64,000 nt of DNA from an uncultured Ignavibacteria bacterium (GCA_937974175.1 CALJIG010000027.1:30655-94654), one strand, 5' to 3'. Positions 50,977-59,942 are shown, counted from the first letter of the stretch. The notes: a model not told the origin generated them from the letters alone. A program made the numbers and translations.

Positions 50977-51015
50977 ATAAGATGTTGTGATGAATTAATA
51001 ATTTCCCCAAATAAA

Positions 51016-51049
51016 AAAATCCCTTCAGGATTTCTCCTGAAGGGATTTT
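51016..51049. terminator. Bidirectional terminator beyond rpsA
   Basis: AAAATCCCTTCAGGA (51016-51030) pairs perfectly with TCCTGAAGGGATTTT (51035-51049) around a 4-nt loop. A and T tracts flank it. On the minus strand it ends the cmk-rpsA transcript. Confidence 0.93.
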
Positions 51050-51082
51050 ATATTTATTAAAGCGAATTAATTTTTACTGATA

Positions 51083-52984
51083 TTATGCCTTTGGCGCTTC
51101 AGCCGGAACTTCCGGTGCAGCAGGGGCAGTCGGATCAATTATTACCGGAGGATGATTTGCTTCCGGAACGTCTTCACCGATTATATCTTCAATCTTGAAA
51201 TCAATTTGTTCTGCTTCGTATGTTCTTGTCTTATCTGCAATGTCCTTCGCTGCGAATTTCTTCGGAATGTTGAACTTTGTTACATAAGCATCAATTTCAT
51301 CCTGCTCTTTATCTTTTAAGTAATCGATTACAGAAAGAACGATTTTTTTATTGTTCTTATCTACATCGATAACTCTTGCTTTAAGAGAGTCGCCTGCTTT
51401 GAAAAGTTCAGCAAAGTTTCTGATATTATTAGCAGCTAATTGTGATGCAGGGATGAATGAATCAACTTCGTTCGGAAGCTCAACAATCAATCCTTTATCG
51501 ATAGCTTTAATAATTTTTGCATCAGCATCTGTTCCTACTTTATATGTATCAGCTAAAGTTTCCCATGGATTTTCAAACAATTGTTTTCTTCCAAGAGAAA
51601 TTCTCTGGTTAGCAACATCAACACCTAAGATAACAACTTCTATTTCATCGCCCACTTTATAGTGTTCGTTGATATCGAATATCTTCTTTGTCCATGATAA
51701 GTCAGAGATGTGAACCAATCCGTCAACACCTTCTTCAAGCTCAACAAATACGCCGAAGCCTGTGATGTTGCAGATCTTTCCTTTGTGCTTTGTGCCTACA
51801 GGGAATCTTTCAAGCAGTGACTGCCAAGGATTAGGTGTTAATTGTTTAATACCTAATGAAAGTTTTCTGTTCTCTGAATCTATTGTTAATATCTGCGCTT
51901 CAACAACCTGTCCCATGTTTACACATTGGGTTGGGTTTGTTACATGCTGTGTCCAGCTCATTTCACTGATGTGAATCAAGCCTTCTATACCTTTTTCAAT
52001 TTCAATAAAGGCGCCGTAGTCAGTCAATGATACAACTTTACCTGATACTTTATCGCCGATTTTGTATTTATCTTTTACAGAGTCCCATGGATGAGCCATT
52101 AACTGTTTCAGGCCAAGGTATACTCTTTGTTTTTCTTTATCGAACTCAAGAACATATACTTCGATATCCTGGTCAAGCTTAACAACATCTGTAGGATGTG
52201 TGATTCTTCCCCATGATAAGTCTGTGATATGAATCAAACCGTCAAGACCGCCTAAGTCAACGAATACACCGAAGTCTGTAATAGCTTTTACAGTTGCTTT
52301 CAGCTTCATTCCTTTTTCGATTGTCTTCAACAGTTCTTCTCTTTGTCCGGCCATACCTTCTTCGATAATGACCTTATGAGAGATGATAATATTTTCGTTA
52401 AGATTGTTAACTTTGATAACTTTGAATTCCATTACTTTGCCGATGTACTCATCGTAATCTCTGATAGGCTTTGTATCGATTTGCGAGCCAGGCAGGAATG
52501 CTGAAAGTCCGCTTAAATCTACTACGAAACCACCCTTAATTCTTCTTACGCATCTACCCTTAACAATTGTACCGTTCTTCCATGAGTCAACAATTCTATC
52601 CCACATCTTAATGGAATCAGCTTTCTTTTTGGAAAGCACTAATTGACCTTCTTTATCTTCAATTTTCTCTAAGAAAACTTCGATATCATTACCGACAACT
52701 ATTTCGCTTGAATCAGAGAATTCGTTTACTGAAACTCTTCCGTCTGATTTTGAACCGATATCGATAAGAACGTCGTCGCCACTTACAGATACAATTTTAC
52801 CTGTAACAACTTCGTTTTCTTTTATTACACTAAAGGTTCTTTCATAAAGCTTGAGCATATCTTCATACTCATCTTCATTGTAAAGATTACCTTTAATTCT
52901 TTTAACTTTCACAATTTTCGGTTTCGCTTCAAGTACGTCATCAGCTGTGCCGTTTTTTTTGTCCTGTGTTAGTGTTTCACTCAT
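51083..52984 (-). CDS. rpsA: 30S ribosomal protein S1
   Basis: A 633-residue mRNA-binding ribosomal protein with six S1 (OB-fold) repeats. Repeats 3-5 are the best conserved: TDFGVFVDLGGLDGLIHITDLSW, TDYGAFIEIEKGIEGLIHISEMSW and TGFGVFVELEEGVDGLVHISDLSW. Repeats 1, 2 and 6 are more diverged, as usual. A Pro/Ala-rich C-terminal tail (APAAPEVPAEAPKA) closes it. It lies downstream of cmk in the order known from many bacteria, though with a 313-bp gap. S1 commonly autoregulates through its leader. Confidence 0.97.
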   Translation of the reverse strand: MSETLTQDKKNGTADDVLEAKPKIVKVKRIKGNLYNEDEYEDMLKLYERTFSVIKENEVVTGKIVSVSGDDVLIDIGSKSDGRVSVNEFSDSSEIVVGNDIEVFLEKIEDKEGQLVLSKKKADSIKMWDRIVDSWKNGTIVKGRCVRRIKGGFVVDLSGLSAFLPGSQIDTKPIRDYDEYIGKVMEFKVIKVNNLNENIIISHKVIIEEGMAGQREELLKTIEKGMKLKATVKAITDFGVFVDLGGLDGLIHITDLSWGRITHPTDVVKLDQDIEVYVLEFDKEKQRVYLGLKQLMAHPWDSVKDKYKIGDKVSGKVVSLTDYGAFIEIEKGIEGLIHISEMSWTQHVTNPTQCVNMGQVVEAQILTIDSENRKLSLGIKQLTPNPWQSLLERFPVGTKHKGKICNITGFGVFVELEEGVDGLVHISDLSWTKKIFDINEHYKVGDEIEVVILGVDVANQRISLGRKQLFENPWETLADTYKVGTDADAKIIKAIDKGLIVELPNEVDSFIPASQLAANNIRNFAELFKAGDSLKARVIDVDKNNKKIVLSVIDYLKDKEQDEIDAYVTKFNIPKKFAAKDIADKTRTYEAEQIDFKIEDIIGEDVPEANHPPVIIDPTAPAAPEVPAEAPKA

Positions 52985-53297
52985 TTAAATTGTTTCCTTT
53001 TGTTTTTCCTTCTTGAGCTTTCGCAGAAATATTCTGCAATCCTTGTTATGAATTTTAAAGTCTCTAAAGGCTTTAGTTAATTAATCCCCGCTCTTATCCC
53101 GGGCTTTTTTAGTATTGGGTAGTGAGTAATGTGTATTGAGTACAACACTAAAACCAATTTCTAAAACTCTTTTGTTAGTATAGGGTAGTGAGTATTGAGT
53201 AGTTAGTAAAAAACTTTCCACTCTATCATTCCCGTATCTAAAATTATTTATAATAAAAATTCTGAATTCTGCATTCTGAATTCTACATTGTCAAAAT
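52985..53297. other. rpsA leader region with hairpin and low-complexity repeats
   Basis: 313 bp between cmk and rpsA (both minus). A short inverted repeat GCAGAA/TTCTGC at 53023-53037 lies about 40 bp before the rpsA start and could form in the mRNA leader. Two related strings around 53112-53205 repeat the theme GGGTAGTGAGTA with ATTGAGTA. At 53256-53284, AATTCTGAATTCTGCATTCTG-type steps repeat. No reading frame found. Confidence 0.5.
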
Positions 53298-54410
53298 CTA
53301 CCTCGGAACTATCTTCCTATGTATACACTCAACCTGTTCTTCGATTATCATATTCGTCGTATCAACTTCCACTGCGTCATCTGCTTTTCTCAGAGGGGAT
53401 TCCTCTCTTTTTGTATCTATGTCATCGCGCTTGCGAAGCTCCATTACAATTTTATTCGTGGCAATCTCTAATCCTAAATCTCTGAAGTCCTGCTGTCTTC
53501 TTGCCGCTCTTGTTTTTAAATCGCAAATCAAAAAATATTTATACTGAGCATAAGGGAAAACAACTGTGCCGATATCTCGTCCATCCATCACTACGCTGTT
53601 AGTCATTGCATATTCTCTTTGCTTTGCAACGAGCATTTCTCTTACTTCCTTAATCGCGCTTATTGTGCTTACGTTCGATGTAACCTGTACGCCTCTTACC
53701 GGAGCGGAAATATCTTCTCCGTTAAGCAAAACTTTTTCATCTTCTAAAACTATATCTAAGCCCTTCGTATGCTCAATTATCGCAGCAATATCTGTAACAG
53801 GAATTTTATTCTGCAGCACGCTGTACGTTACAGCTCTGTACATTGCGCCGCTATCTATGTATAAGTAGTTCAGTCTTTTTGCAAGAAGTTTTGCAGTCGT
53901 GCTTTTGCCTGTGCCCGAAGGACCGTCTATTGCAACAACTGTGTTTCCGTTGTAATGATTTATTACAGGCTCAGGAGCTTTTATTTCCTGCTCTTCTGCT
54001 TCGGCAGTTGATTCATTAAAAGATTCACGAATCTCGTTTTGAATTTCCTTTTTTTGAACTTCCTCTTTAGGAGTTTCTTTTGCCGGAGTTTCTTTTACTG
54101 TCTCAGGTTTGTTAGTCTTTTCTGTGCTTTGCGATACTTCTTTAGCTTCGTCGCTTTTATTTTCGTTGTTGAGAGATTCTCTTATCTCTTTTTGAATTTC
54201 CTCTTTCGGAACTTCTTCTTTTGCGGTATTAGTAACTTCTTTTACTTCTTCTTTTAGAATCTCTTCTCGTGTGTTTTCAGGGGCTGTAACTTTGCCGGTT
54301 ACAGTCTCGCTTTGTGGATTTGCAGGCTGGTTTTCGATAGCGCTTTTGTCGCTTTTAACCTCGTTTGCATTCACAGTATTTCCGGTACTTTCATTAGTAT
54401 TTTCGCTCAC
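53298..54410 (-). CDS. cmk: Cytidylate kinase with long charged N-terminal extension
   Basis: The C-terminal ~215 residues are a complete CMP/dCMP kinase: VVAIDGPSGTGKST (P-loop 163-170), YIDSGAMYRAVTY, VMDGRDIGTVVFPYAQYK, RAARRQQDF and RDDIDTKREESPLRKADDAVEVDTT. Residues 1-155 are an unusual Glu/Lys/Thr/Ser-rich extension, probably disordered or helical. It has two near-identical repeats, KEEVPKEEIQKEIRES (64-79) and KEEVQKKEIQNEIRES (115-130). Normal Cmk is about 220-230 residues. The kinase start is not preceded by a good internal ATG, so the extension is probably translated. The gene precedes rpsA as in many bacteria. Confidence 0.93.
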   Translation of the reverse strand: MSENTNESTGNTVNANEVKSDKSAIENQPANPQSETVTGKVTAPENTREEILKEEVKEVTNTAKEEVPKEEIQKEIRESLNNENKSDEAKEVSQSTEKTNKPETVKETPAKETPKEEVQKKEIQNEIRESFNESTAEAEEQEIKAPEPVINHYNGNTVVAIDGPSGTGKSTTAKLLAKRLNYLYIDSGAMYRAVTYSVLQNKIPVTDIAAIIEHTKGLDIVLEDEKVLLNGEDISAPVRGVQVTSNVSTISAIKEVREMLVAKQREYAMTNSVVMDGRDIGTVVFPYAQYKYFLICDLKTRAARRQQDFRDLGLEIATNKIVMELRKRDDIDTKREESPLRKADDAVEVDTTNMIIEEQVECIHRKIVPR

Positions 54411-54497
54411 AAATAAAAATCGTCTTCTTTATTGGAAACCTTAAATTTAACAATTATTTATGATTTTTTCAAGGGAGAGGAGGGGGGTGGGAAAAGG

Positions 54498-55289
54498 TCA
54501 TTTTATCTCGAAAAACTGTTCTATTTCGTATATATCGTAGATGTTTGTAGTGTTATCTATTCTTCGGAATATGCTGCATAATTCATTTGTAAGAGTAAGT
54601 TGAACTACATATTTAAATTTCCCACTACTTTTAACATCATCGTACCCTGATCTATAGTCCGCCAGTTTTGAGACAACTGTGTCACCGGAATGTAACGGAG
54701 GTCCGTCATAAGAAGTGGCGCATCTTCCACCGACACTGTACACTTCCCATTTATCATTATTGAATTTATATAATATTCCCCAAAATTCATTAAAGTCATT
54801 TATTCCGTAAAATTTCTCATTAGAGTTATTTATTAATTTATACTTTGGAACACTATATTTTTTTTCATCCCAGTCTGCCAGCACTCTAATTTCTTGTCTA
54901 CCTTTGTAATACCTGTAAACATTTATCATACAATATGGTAATTTGTCTTCATTTGGATGAAAGCTTATTTCAAAATAAATTCTCTTTTCAGTACGTTTGC
55001 AATCAAAGTAATTTGCTGCTTTCGACCACGATATTCCATCTCTTGAATAATAAACTTCAAGTACATTTGAATCTGAAAAGTTCACAGAGTCTTTGTATGA
55101 ATCTTTGTGTGACTCTTTTATGAAAGGATAATCCTCTGAATTTATCTTTACGGCTTCAAGATATCCTGTTGTTAATATAATTTTAAAAAATTTGTAATAT
55201 TCAGAATGAAGCTTTATTTCAAATGGGGTTTTACCTGAGGATTGGTTAAAAACTAAGAAAAATAATATTATCAGTAAAAATTTTTTCAT
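54498..55289 (-). CDS. Secreted protein of unknown family
   Basis: I start at ATG 55289, which gives a signal peptide (MKKFLLIILFFLVFNQSSG); an in-frame ATG at 55343 adds 18 residues of poor context. The 263-residue product has a beta-rich, aromatic-rich body with segments VEVYYSRDGISWSKAANYFDC and ISFHPNEDKLPYCMINVYRYYKG, then YKFNNDKWEVYSVGGRCAT and an acidic C-terminus. No family recognised. It is isolated: upstream lies the palindrome-rich gap and downstream 87 bp separate it from the cmk start. By eye it is AT-rich. Confidence 0.7.
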   Translation of the reverse strand: MKKFLLIILFFLVFNQSSGKTPFEIKLHSEYYKFFKIILTTGYLEAVKINSEDYPFIKESHKDSYKDSVNFSDSNVLEVYYSRDGISWSKAANYFDCKRTEKRIYFEISFHPNEDKLPYCMINVYRYYKGRQEIRVLADWDEKKYSVPKYKLINNSNEKFYGINDFNEFWGILYKFNNDKWEVYSVGGRCATSYDGPPLHSGDTVVSKLADYRSGYDDVKSSGKFKYVVQLTLTNELCSIFRRIDNTTNIYDIYEIEQFFEIK

Positions 55290-55402
55290 ACTGAAATATA
55301 AATAAGATTGTAAAATAAAATTAAGCACTAATTTTTTCCACATACCTACTAATAGACAGCATCTTCTTTATTTCTAAATCTACTCTTATTAAATGATACC
55401 AC

Positions 55403-55426
55403 CCCCCTCCTTCAAAAAGGAGGGGG
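55403..55426. repeat. Palindrome CCCCCTCCTT/AAGGAGGGGG, copy 1
   Basis: Perfect 10-bp arms (55403-55412 and 55417-55426) around 4 bp. The same arm recurs at 56464-56488 and 56735-56757. A further hairpin TCCCGCA/TGCGGGA lies at 55514-55532. Confidence 0.85.
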
Positions 55427-55870
55427 AAATTCGAGCACGAAATCCATCGTTCCGATGCTCCAGCTTCGGAACGCAGCCACAACGCTAAATCGACCATTAA
55501 AAATTGGAGCTTGTCCCGCACTTGATGCGGGATTAAAAAAATTACAAGAAAAAGCGTAAGCGAGAAAAGCTGTTTGAGCGCAGCGAGTTCTTTTCGAGCA
55601 GCTTTTTCGCAGGAATTTTTAGCAAATTTTTGCTGGTCTTGATTTTGGCGCCAGTCCCGCGCTTGACGCCGGAGTTCTTTTTTTATCAAGAAAAAAAGAA
55701 CAATCAAACGAAGTTTGATGATAAAAACAACCTGACAGGATTAAAAACCTATAAAATTCATGTCAAGAACAAAATTAAAAAATCTCCCTATATGTAGTAA
55801 TAGGGTACATGAACTTTACTTCCTTTTCTATTCTTATTAAATTTCTTTCAGGCGAATTGTTTTTGTGTGG

Positions 55871-55920
55871 AACGAACACCCCTCCCCGCCTGCGGCGGTA
55901 CTCCCCTCAAGGGGAGAATT
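55871..55920. repeat. Palindromic element related to the 50853 unit (inverted copy)
   Basis: Reads AACGAACACCCCTCCCCGCC, then CGGCGG, then CTCCCCTCAAGGGGAG (55901-55916) and AATT. This is the half-unit of 50853-50976 in opposite orientation, sharing the AACACCCCTCC and CTCCCC/GGGGAG parts. Confidence 0.75.
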
Positions 55921-55998
55921 ATTTTTGTCAGTACCAAAGGATTTTTCCTATAAAGCAGTAATAATTTACAAATGCATACTAAGCAACTAATTACTAAA

Positions 55999-56046
55999 CT
56001 CTCCCTTTGAGGGGAGTCCGACCGTAGGTCGGGAGGGGTGTTTGAG
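55999..56046. repeat. Palindromic element related to the 50853 unit (direct copy)
   Basis: CTCCCTTTGAGGGGAG (56001-56016), CCGACC/GGTCGG (56018-56032) and GGGAGGGGTGTTTG follow in the same order and spacing as in 50857-50900, with only a few substitutions. This is direct evidence of a dispersed repeat family. Confidence 0.82.
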
Positions 56047-56059
56047 GAATATAAAAAAT

Positions 56060-56122
56060 GATACCGCCCCTCAGTCCCTCCCGCCTTTGGCGGGACAGGC
56101 ACTCCTTTATAAGGAGGGGGAA
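56060..56122. repeat. Compound palindromes TCCCGCC/GGCGGGA and CTCCTT/AAGGAG
   Basis: TCCCGCC (56079-56085) pairs with GGCGGGA (56089-56095), then CTCCTT (56102-56107) pairs with AAGGAG (56110-56115). It directly follows the preceding element, making a cluster of four hairpins in about 120 bp. Confidence 0.75.
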
Positions 56123-56140
56123 GAATGTGCTAAAATAAAA

Positions 56141-56212
56141 TGTGACAAAAATGTTACAATTAATTTTTAAATCGACAGAAAGTTAAAAAGGAAAATGTTA
56201 CAATAATGTTAC
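56141..56212. repeat. Two copies of the TGTTACAATAATGTTAC motif
   Basis: A degenerate copy TGTGACAAAAATGTTAC starts at 56141 and a perfect one at 56196, both after AAAA. They match the units at 15196-15452. A further perfect copy starts at 56777. Confidence 0.8.
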
Positions 56213-56245
56213 TCTATGATGACAGCACGATTTCTTATTTTGCAG

Positions 56246-56632
56246 AAATCCGTCAAAAACCCGTCAGGATTTGGAAATTAAAAAATGCGATATTGTAAAA
56301 ACAACAATGAGAAGTTTTAAATGATGAAAAAGTTAAAAAGGGGAGTGAGAACTGCGAGAAACAAAACCCGACTTTTTTCCGACATTCCTTGAAATAAAAA
56401 ACTTCCCAACGAGGACGTTGAGAAGCAGGGAACTAAGGTTTCAAAGAGGGAGCGGGGAACAAGCCCCCTCCTTCTTTTAAGGAGGGGGGAAGGGGGTGGT
56501 CTCATAAGTAGAATATGATTGGATCCCGGGTCAAGCCCGGGATGACAAGATGGAAAACAAAATCCGTCAAAAACCCGGCAGGATTACATTATTAAAAAAT
56601 CTAGAGTTGAAAAAACAACAACGGAGTTTCAA
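56246..56632. repeat. Imperfect ~73-bp direct repeat pair
   Basis: The stretches 56246-56318 and 56560-56632 both start AAATCCGTCAAAAACCC and share CAGGATT, ATTAAAAAAT and AACAACAA at the same spacing. Between them lie CCCCCTCCTT/AAGGAGGGGG (56464-56488) and ATCCCGGG/CCCGGGAT (56523-56543). Confidence 0.65.
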
Positions 56633-56650
56633 GAATCCGACATATGGGTT

Positions 56651-56793
56651 CCCTCCCCTTACTAAGGGGAGGGTCAGGGTGGGGTTAATTGGAATAGCAA
56701 ACTAAGTTGGCTCTTACACTTTACCTCCCCCTAACCCCCTCCTTAGAAAGGAGGGGGAAGTTACGTACAACCAAAATGTTACAATAATGTTAC
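56651..56793. repeat. Palindromes CCCTCCCCTT/AAGGGGAGGG and CCCCCTCCTT/AAGGAGGGGG plus a TGTTAC motif copy
   Basis: Perfect 10-bp arms at 56651-56660/56664-56673 and at 56735-56744/56748-56757, followed by TGTTACAATAATGTTAC at 56777-56793. With the preceding entries they fill most of the gene-free 55290-56974 stretch, in which no coding frame was supported. Confidence 0.8.
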
Positions 56794-56828
56794 TATCTGC
56801 GACATCATAAAAATCTGTATTAAACAAA

Positions 56829-56856
56829 AAGCCCTCAGCATTTCTGCCGAAGGCTT
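56829..56856 (-). terminator. Hairpin downstream of the 56975-58825 gene
   Basis: AAGCCcTCaGCA and TGCcGAaGGCTT form an imperfect stem with a TTTC loop, flanked by AAAAA, which reads as a T tract on the minus strand. It is about 120 bp beyond the stop codon. Confidence 0.6.
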
Positions 56857-56942
56857 CCGTTCATAAATGACCTGACTATTGTTTGAAAAGAATCAGGCCA
56901 ATTTTTAAATAGTCAAAAGTTAAAAAGTTAAGCTGTGTAAAT

Positions 56943-56976
56943 TAAATCTGAAATCTGAAATCTGAAATCTGAAATT
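56943..56976. repeat. Short tandem repeat, unit ATCTGAA
   Basis: The 7-bp unit repeats about four times directly at the 3' end of the T9SS cargo gene. It touches the stop codon. Copy number may vary between strains. Confidence 0.8.
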
Positions 56977-58825
56977 ACTTTACCAGCATCATCATCTTTA
57001 CATCGCTGAAGCCGTTTGCTTCCAGTTTGTAATAATAAACTCCGCTTGGTAAAGCAGATGCGTTGAATTCTATGCTATGCGCTCCGGCAGTTAACTGACC
57101 GTTAACAAGCGTGGAGATTTCTCTGCCCATTATATCATAGACTGTCAGCTTCGCAAATGAGTTCTGCTGTATGGTGAAAGATATCTTAGTAGTCGGGTTG
57201 AACGGGTTCGGGTAGTTCTGCAATAGTGAAAAATTATCAGCTGTTTCTGAGTTATTACCGGTGCCAGTTACAGTTCCGCTTGTTCCTCCTGTAACATTGT
57301 AACCTTGGCCGGAGGCATTGCTCCATCCGATAATACAGGAATCGTTGTTAACATTCCTGAATGCAGCAACCGGTGCGCCCCAAGTTCCTGTACCGAAAGT
57401 GCCAATCGGATTTGCGTAATATATAGGCTGTAATGCTCCGAGCTTAAACGGTCTTCCCATTACATTGGCTCTCATTCCGGAATGGTCCTGATTTTTATCG
57501 GCATAGGCAAATAAGAAGTTATCGAATGAACGGTAGCGCGCTTTTAAATCAACAGAAAGAGTTGTATCGCTGTTATTGGCTACATATCCCATTTGATTAA
57601 AATTACCGTTGTTCGCATTAAGGTTCGTTGAGTAATAGTAGTAGCAGTCCCAGTCACCGTTGATAAATAATCTGCGAGAGGCAATCATAACGTTTCGGCT
57701 GTTGAATCCGGGAGATGCGATTTTAGGAGTCTCAATAAATCTTGAATCTCCTATTGCATAGGTTGGTCCTATTGAAGTTCCGTAGTCAGATGAGTTTGTC
57801 ATGTAAACATTCTGTCCTGAGAATGTGCCCGTTCCTCTTATTACCGTGGAGGTTACAACTATATCAGAGTCACCGGGAGTGTTTACATAACATACATCGC
57901 TTTGCATAAAAGCAGAGTCGGGGACTGACGTAGAGTTCCACCAGTAAGATCCATTCGGAACACTGCTTTTTTGGATCAGGTCCGGATTTGGTTCAAATGG
58001 TGTTTCGCATACGAGGAATTTCGACTTCATTATTTTAGCGCCGGTAAGAATGGAATCTAAAGTGTACGTTATATAAACATAGCTGCCTTGCGTATACCTT
58101 GCATTATCACTGGTAATCCTTGGGTAGCGCAGCTTTTTATCAGCAGCTTGTGGTACTAAAAATCTAACGTTAAGGTCATTACCGTCAGCGCGGCATCTGA
58201 AAACAAACGCTGATGAAATACCGGTTCCGTTTTCTACACCGGCAACACCCCAAATAAAGGAGGAATCACCGCGGGAAACTATCTCAATATCTATTTCATT
58301 ATTTCTATAGTTGAGATTCGGCAGAGCTGAGATAGAGAATGTAAATGCGTTAGTCCAGCTTATTCCGTTGTTTGTGGATTTGTAAAAACACAATTCGTCA
58401 GATGCACCTTCAATGAATCTGGTATATACCGTGTAAATATGACCGGTAACTCTGTCAGTTGCCATAGCGCCTGATGATATAAGATGCGTTGAGTTAAGAT
58501 TTGTAAAATTCTGGTTATCTAAGTCAGAGCCAAATTGAACAGATACACTTGATTCAGGAATTGTGCTGACATTGGAAGCGCCTGTAAACGAGTTGATTTT
58601 TTTTTGATAGAATTTAATCTTTTCAAGATTGCCATCGTTCTTTGCTTTCTTTACTTCTTTGTTTAAGTTTTTTAGTTCATTTGAAATAGTTTGTGATATA
58701 TAGTTTGTGTTGCCATCGGGAGCGATGTTTTGTGTTTCTGTAATTGTTCCGGCAGTTTTACTTTGGGAGAAAGTTAATACTGCTGAGAAAAGTACTAAGA
58801 GAATTGCGAGTGTAATGTTTTTCAT
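56975..58825 (-). CDS. Secreted protein with T9SS sorting domain, sialidase-like body
   Basis: A 616-residue cargo protein. A signal peptide (1-21, ending LTFSQS) and a charged helix (about 45-75, ISNELKNLNKEVKKAKND) precede the body. CFYKSTNNGISWTNAF is an Asp-box-like unit, and LVCETPFEPNP and YYYSTNLNANNGNFNQ are in later strands. The sorting domain runs from LLQNYPNPFNPTTK to VKMMMLVK. A few Asp-box traces suggest a propeller, but catalytic residues are not seen. Function unknown. A 7-bp tandem repeat abuts the stop codon. Confidence 0.85.
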   Translation of the reverse strand: MKNITLAILLVLFSAVLTFSQSKTAGTITETQNIAPDGNTNYISQTISNELKNLNKEVKKAKNDGNLEKIKFYQKKINSFTGASNVSTIPESSVSVQFGSDLDNQNFTNLNSTHLISSGAMATDRVTGHIYTVYTRFIEGASDELCFYKSTNNGISWTNAFTFSISALPNLNYRNNEIDIEIVSRGDSSFIWGVAGVENGTGISSAFVFRCRADGNDLNVRFLVPQAADKKLRYPRITSDNARYTQGSYVYITYTLDSILTGAKIMKSKFLVCETPFEPNPDLIQKSSVPNGSYWWNSTSVPDSAFMQSDVCYVNTPGDSDIVVTSTVIRGTGTFSGQNVYMTNSSDYGTSIGPTYAIGDSRFIETPKIASPGFNSRNVMIASRRLFINGDWDCYYYYSTNLNANNGNFNQMGYVANNSDTTLSVDLKARYRSFDNFLFAYADKNQDHSGMRANVMGRPFKLGALQPIYYANPIGTFGTGTWGAPVAAFRNVNNDSCIIGWSNASGQGYNVTGGTSGTVTGTGNNSETADNFSLLQNYPNPFNPTTKISFTIQQNSFAKLTVYDIMGREISTLVNGQLTAGAHSIEFNASALPSGVYYYKLEANGFSDVKMMMLVK

Positions 58826-59048
58826 TTTTAGTTTAAGTTTTTATGAACTGCTGTAAACTAAAAATAAAAGGTTGGGGGAACAAATGAACTTTTAGCCTGG
58901 TGTGAAAAAGAAAAACTGAAAAATGCTTATTATGATTTGAAATTGAAGAAAAAAGTGAGAGTTGTGAGAAGGAATTAACATTTAAAAATAAAAAGAGGGG
59001 CTTGTAACCCCTCAATGTACTTACTTATAGTTTATCGTTCTTTGAAAT

Positions 59049-59498
59049 TTACGAACCACATGATGGGTCTTCTCTTTTTTTATCCTGCTCTACATATTCT
59101 TTTAATAAAGTATTAAGCACATGTTCCCATCCGTTGTTGTAGTCATTGCGGTTTGCTTCGCCGTCCGGATATTTATCAAAGCCGGAGTGAATAACTTTTA
59201 CTTTAGTTTTGTCTCCATCGGGTTCAAGCTCGTACGTAACTTTTGTAATACCGGCATCACCTTCGATGAACCAATCAAGCCCTAGCTTTCGTTCGGGAAT
59301 GATTTCTGTTATCGTCATTGTATGAGGATAATCTTTTCCTTCGTGATGGCCTGTCATGTGAAATGTATGCCCGACTTCAAGCTTGTAATCATCAGAAGGA
59401 TGAAACCATTTTGCAAGATCGTCCTTGTTTGATATTACTTTCCATACTTTAGATACGGGAGCATTTACTGTTATTTCTTTTATTATTGGTTGTACCAT
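59049..59498 (-). CDS. SRPBCC/AHSA1 family protein 1
   Basis: A 149-residue START-like/AHSA1 domain: IIKEITVNAPVSKVWKVISNKDDLAKWFHPSDDYKLEVGHTFHM, ITEIIPERKLGLDW, TYELEPDGDKTKVKVIHSGFD and NGWEHVLNTLLKEYVE. The hydrophobic pocket and C-terminal helix are intact. Third of three tandem paralogues after an ArsR gene; 8 bp separate it from the middle copy. Such proteins bind hydrophobic ligands or act as chaperone co-factors; the specific role is unknown. Confidence 0.92.
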   Translation of the reverse strand: MVQPIIKEITVNAPVSKVWKVISNKDDLAKWFHPSDDYKLEVGHTFHMTGHHEGKDYPHTMTITEIIPERKLGLDWFIEGDAGITKVTYELEPDGDKTKVKVIHSGFDKYPDGEANRNDYNNGWEHVLNTLLKEYVEQDKKREDPSCGS

Positions 59499-59506
59499 TT
59501 TCCTGT

Positions 59507-59935
59507 TTAATTTGATTCAACAAATTTTTTAAGACCGGGAATAACCTGCACCCATCCGTTATTGTAATCGTCTCTTGTTGTGCCTTCTTTATTGAGCGTA
59601 ACTTTATCCCATCCGGAGTGAGTGAGTGTCAGCTTGGTTTTTCCGTCTTGTTCTTCAAGCTCGTATGTTACAAGTGTATCGCTTAGTTTGTCCTTAATTG
59701 CCCATGTATAAGAGAGCTTTTTTTCAGGTACAATTTCTTTTATCGTACAGATATGAGGGTACTTAATACCTTTGCTCTCACCCATCATATTGAACGTGGC
59801 TCCTGCTTTAAGTTCAAAGTCATCAGAAGGCATAAGCCATTTTGCGATTTGCTCTTTTTTAGTCAGCGCTTCCCATACCTTTGAGATGGAAGCATCTATA
59901 GATATTTCTTTTACTACGGGTTCTGTATTTCCCAT
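59507..59935 (-). CDS. SRPBCC/AHSA1 family protein 2
   Basis: A 142-residue AHSA1 domain, closest in layout to its neighbours: VVKEISIDASISKVWEALTKKEQIAKWLMPSDDFELKAGATFNMMG, IKEIVPEKKLSYTW, ELEEQDGKTKLTLTHSGWD and NGWVQVIPGLKKFVE. Middle gene of the tandem trio, with 7-8 bp gaps on either side, so a single transcript is certain on spacing grounds. Function unknown. Confidence 0.92.
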   Translation of the reverse strand: MGNTEPVVKEISIDASISKVWEALTKKEQIAKWLMPSDDFELKAGATFNMMGESKGIKYPHICTIKEIVPEKKLSYTWAIKDKLSDTLVTYELEEQDGKTKLTLTHSGWDKVTLNKEGTTRDDYNNGWVQVIPGLKKFVESN

Positions 59936-59942
59936 TGTTCTT

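Noticed and set aside
53566..54257. Plus-strand frames opposite cmk
   Set aside because: Low-complexity Phe/Ser-rich shadows of the charged cmk extension and kinase core.
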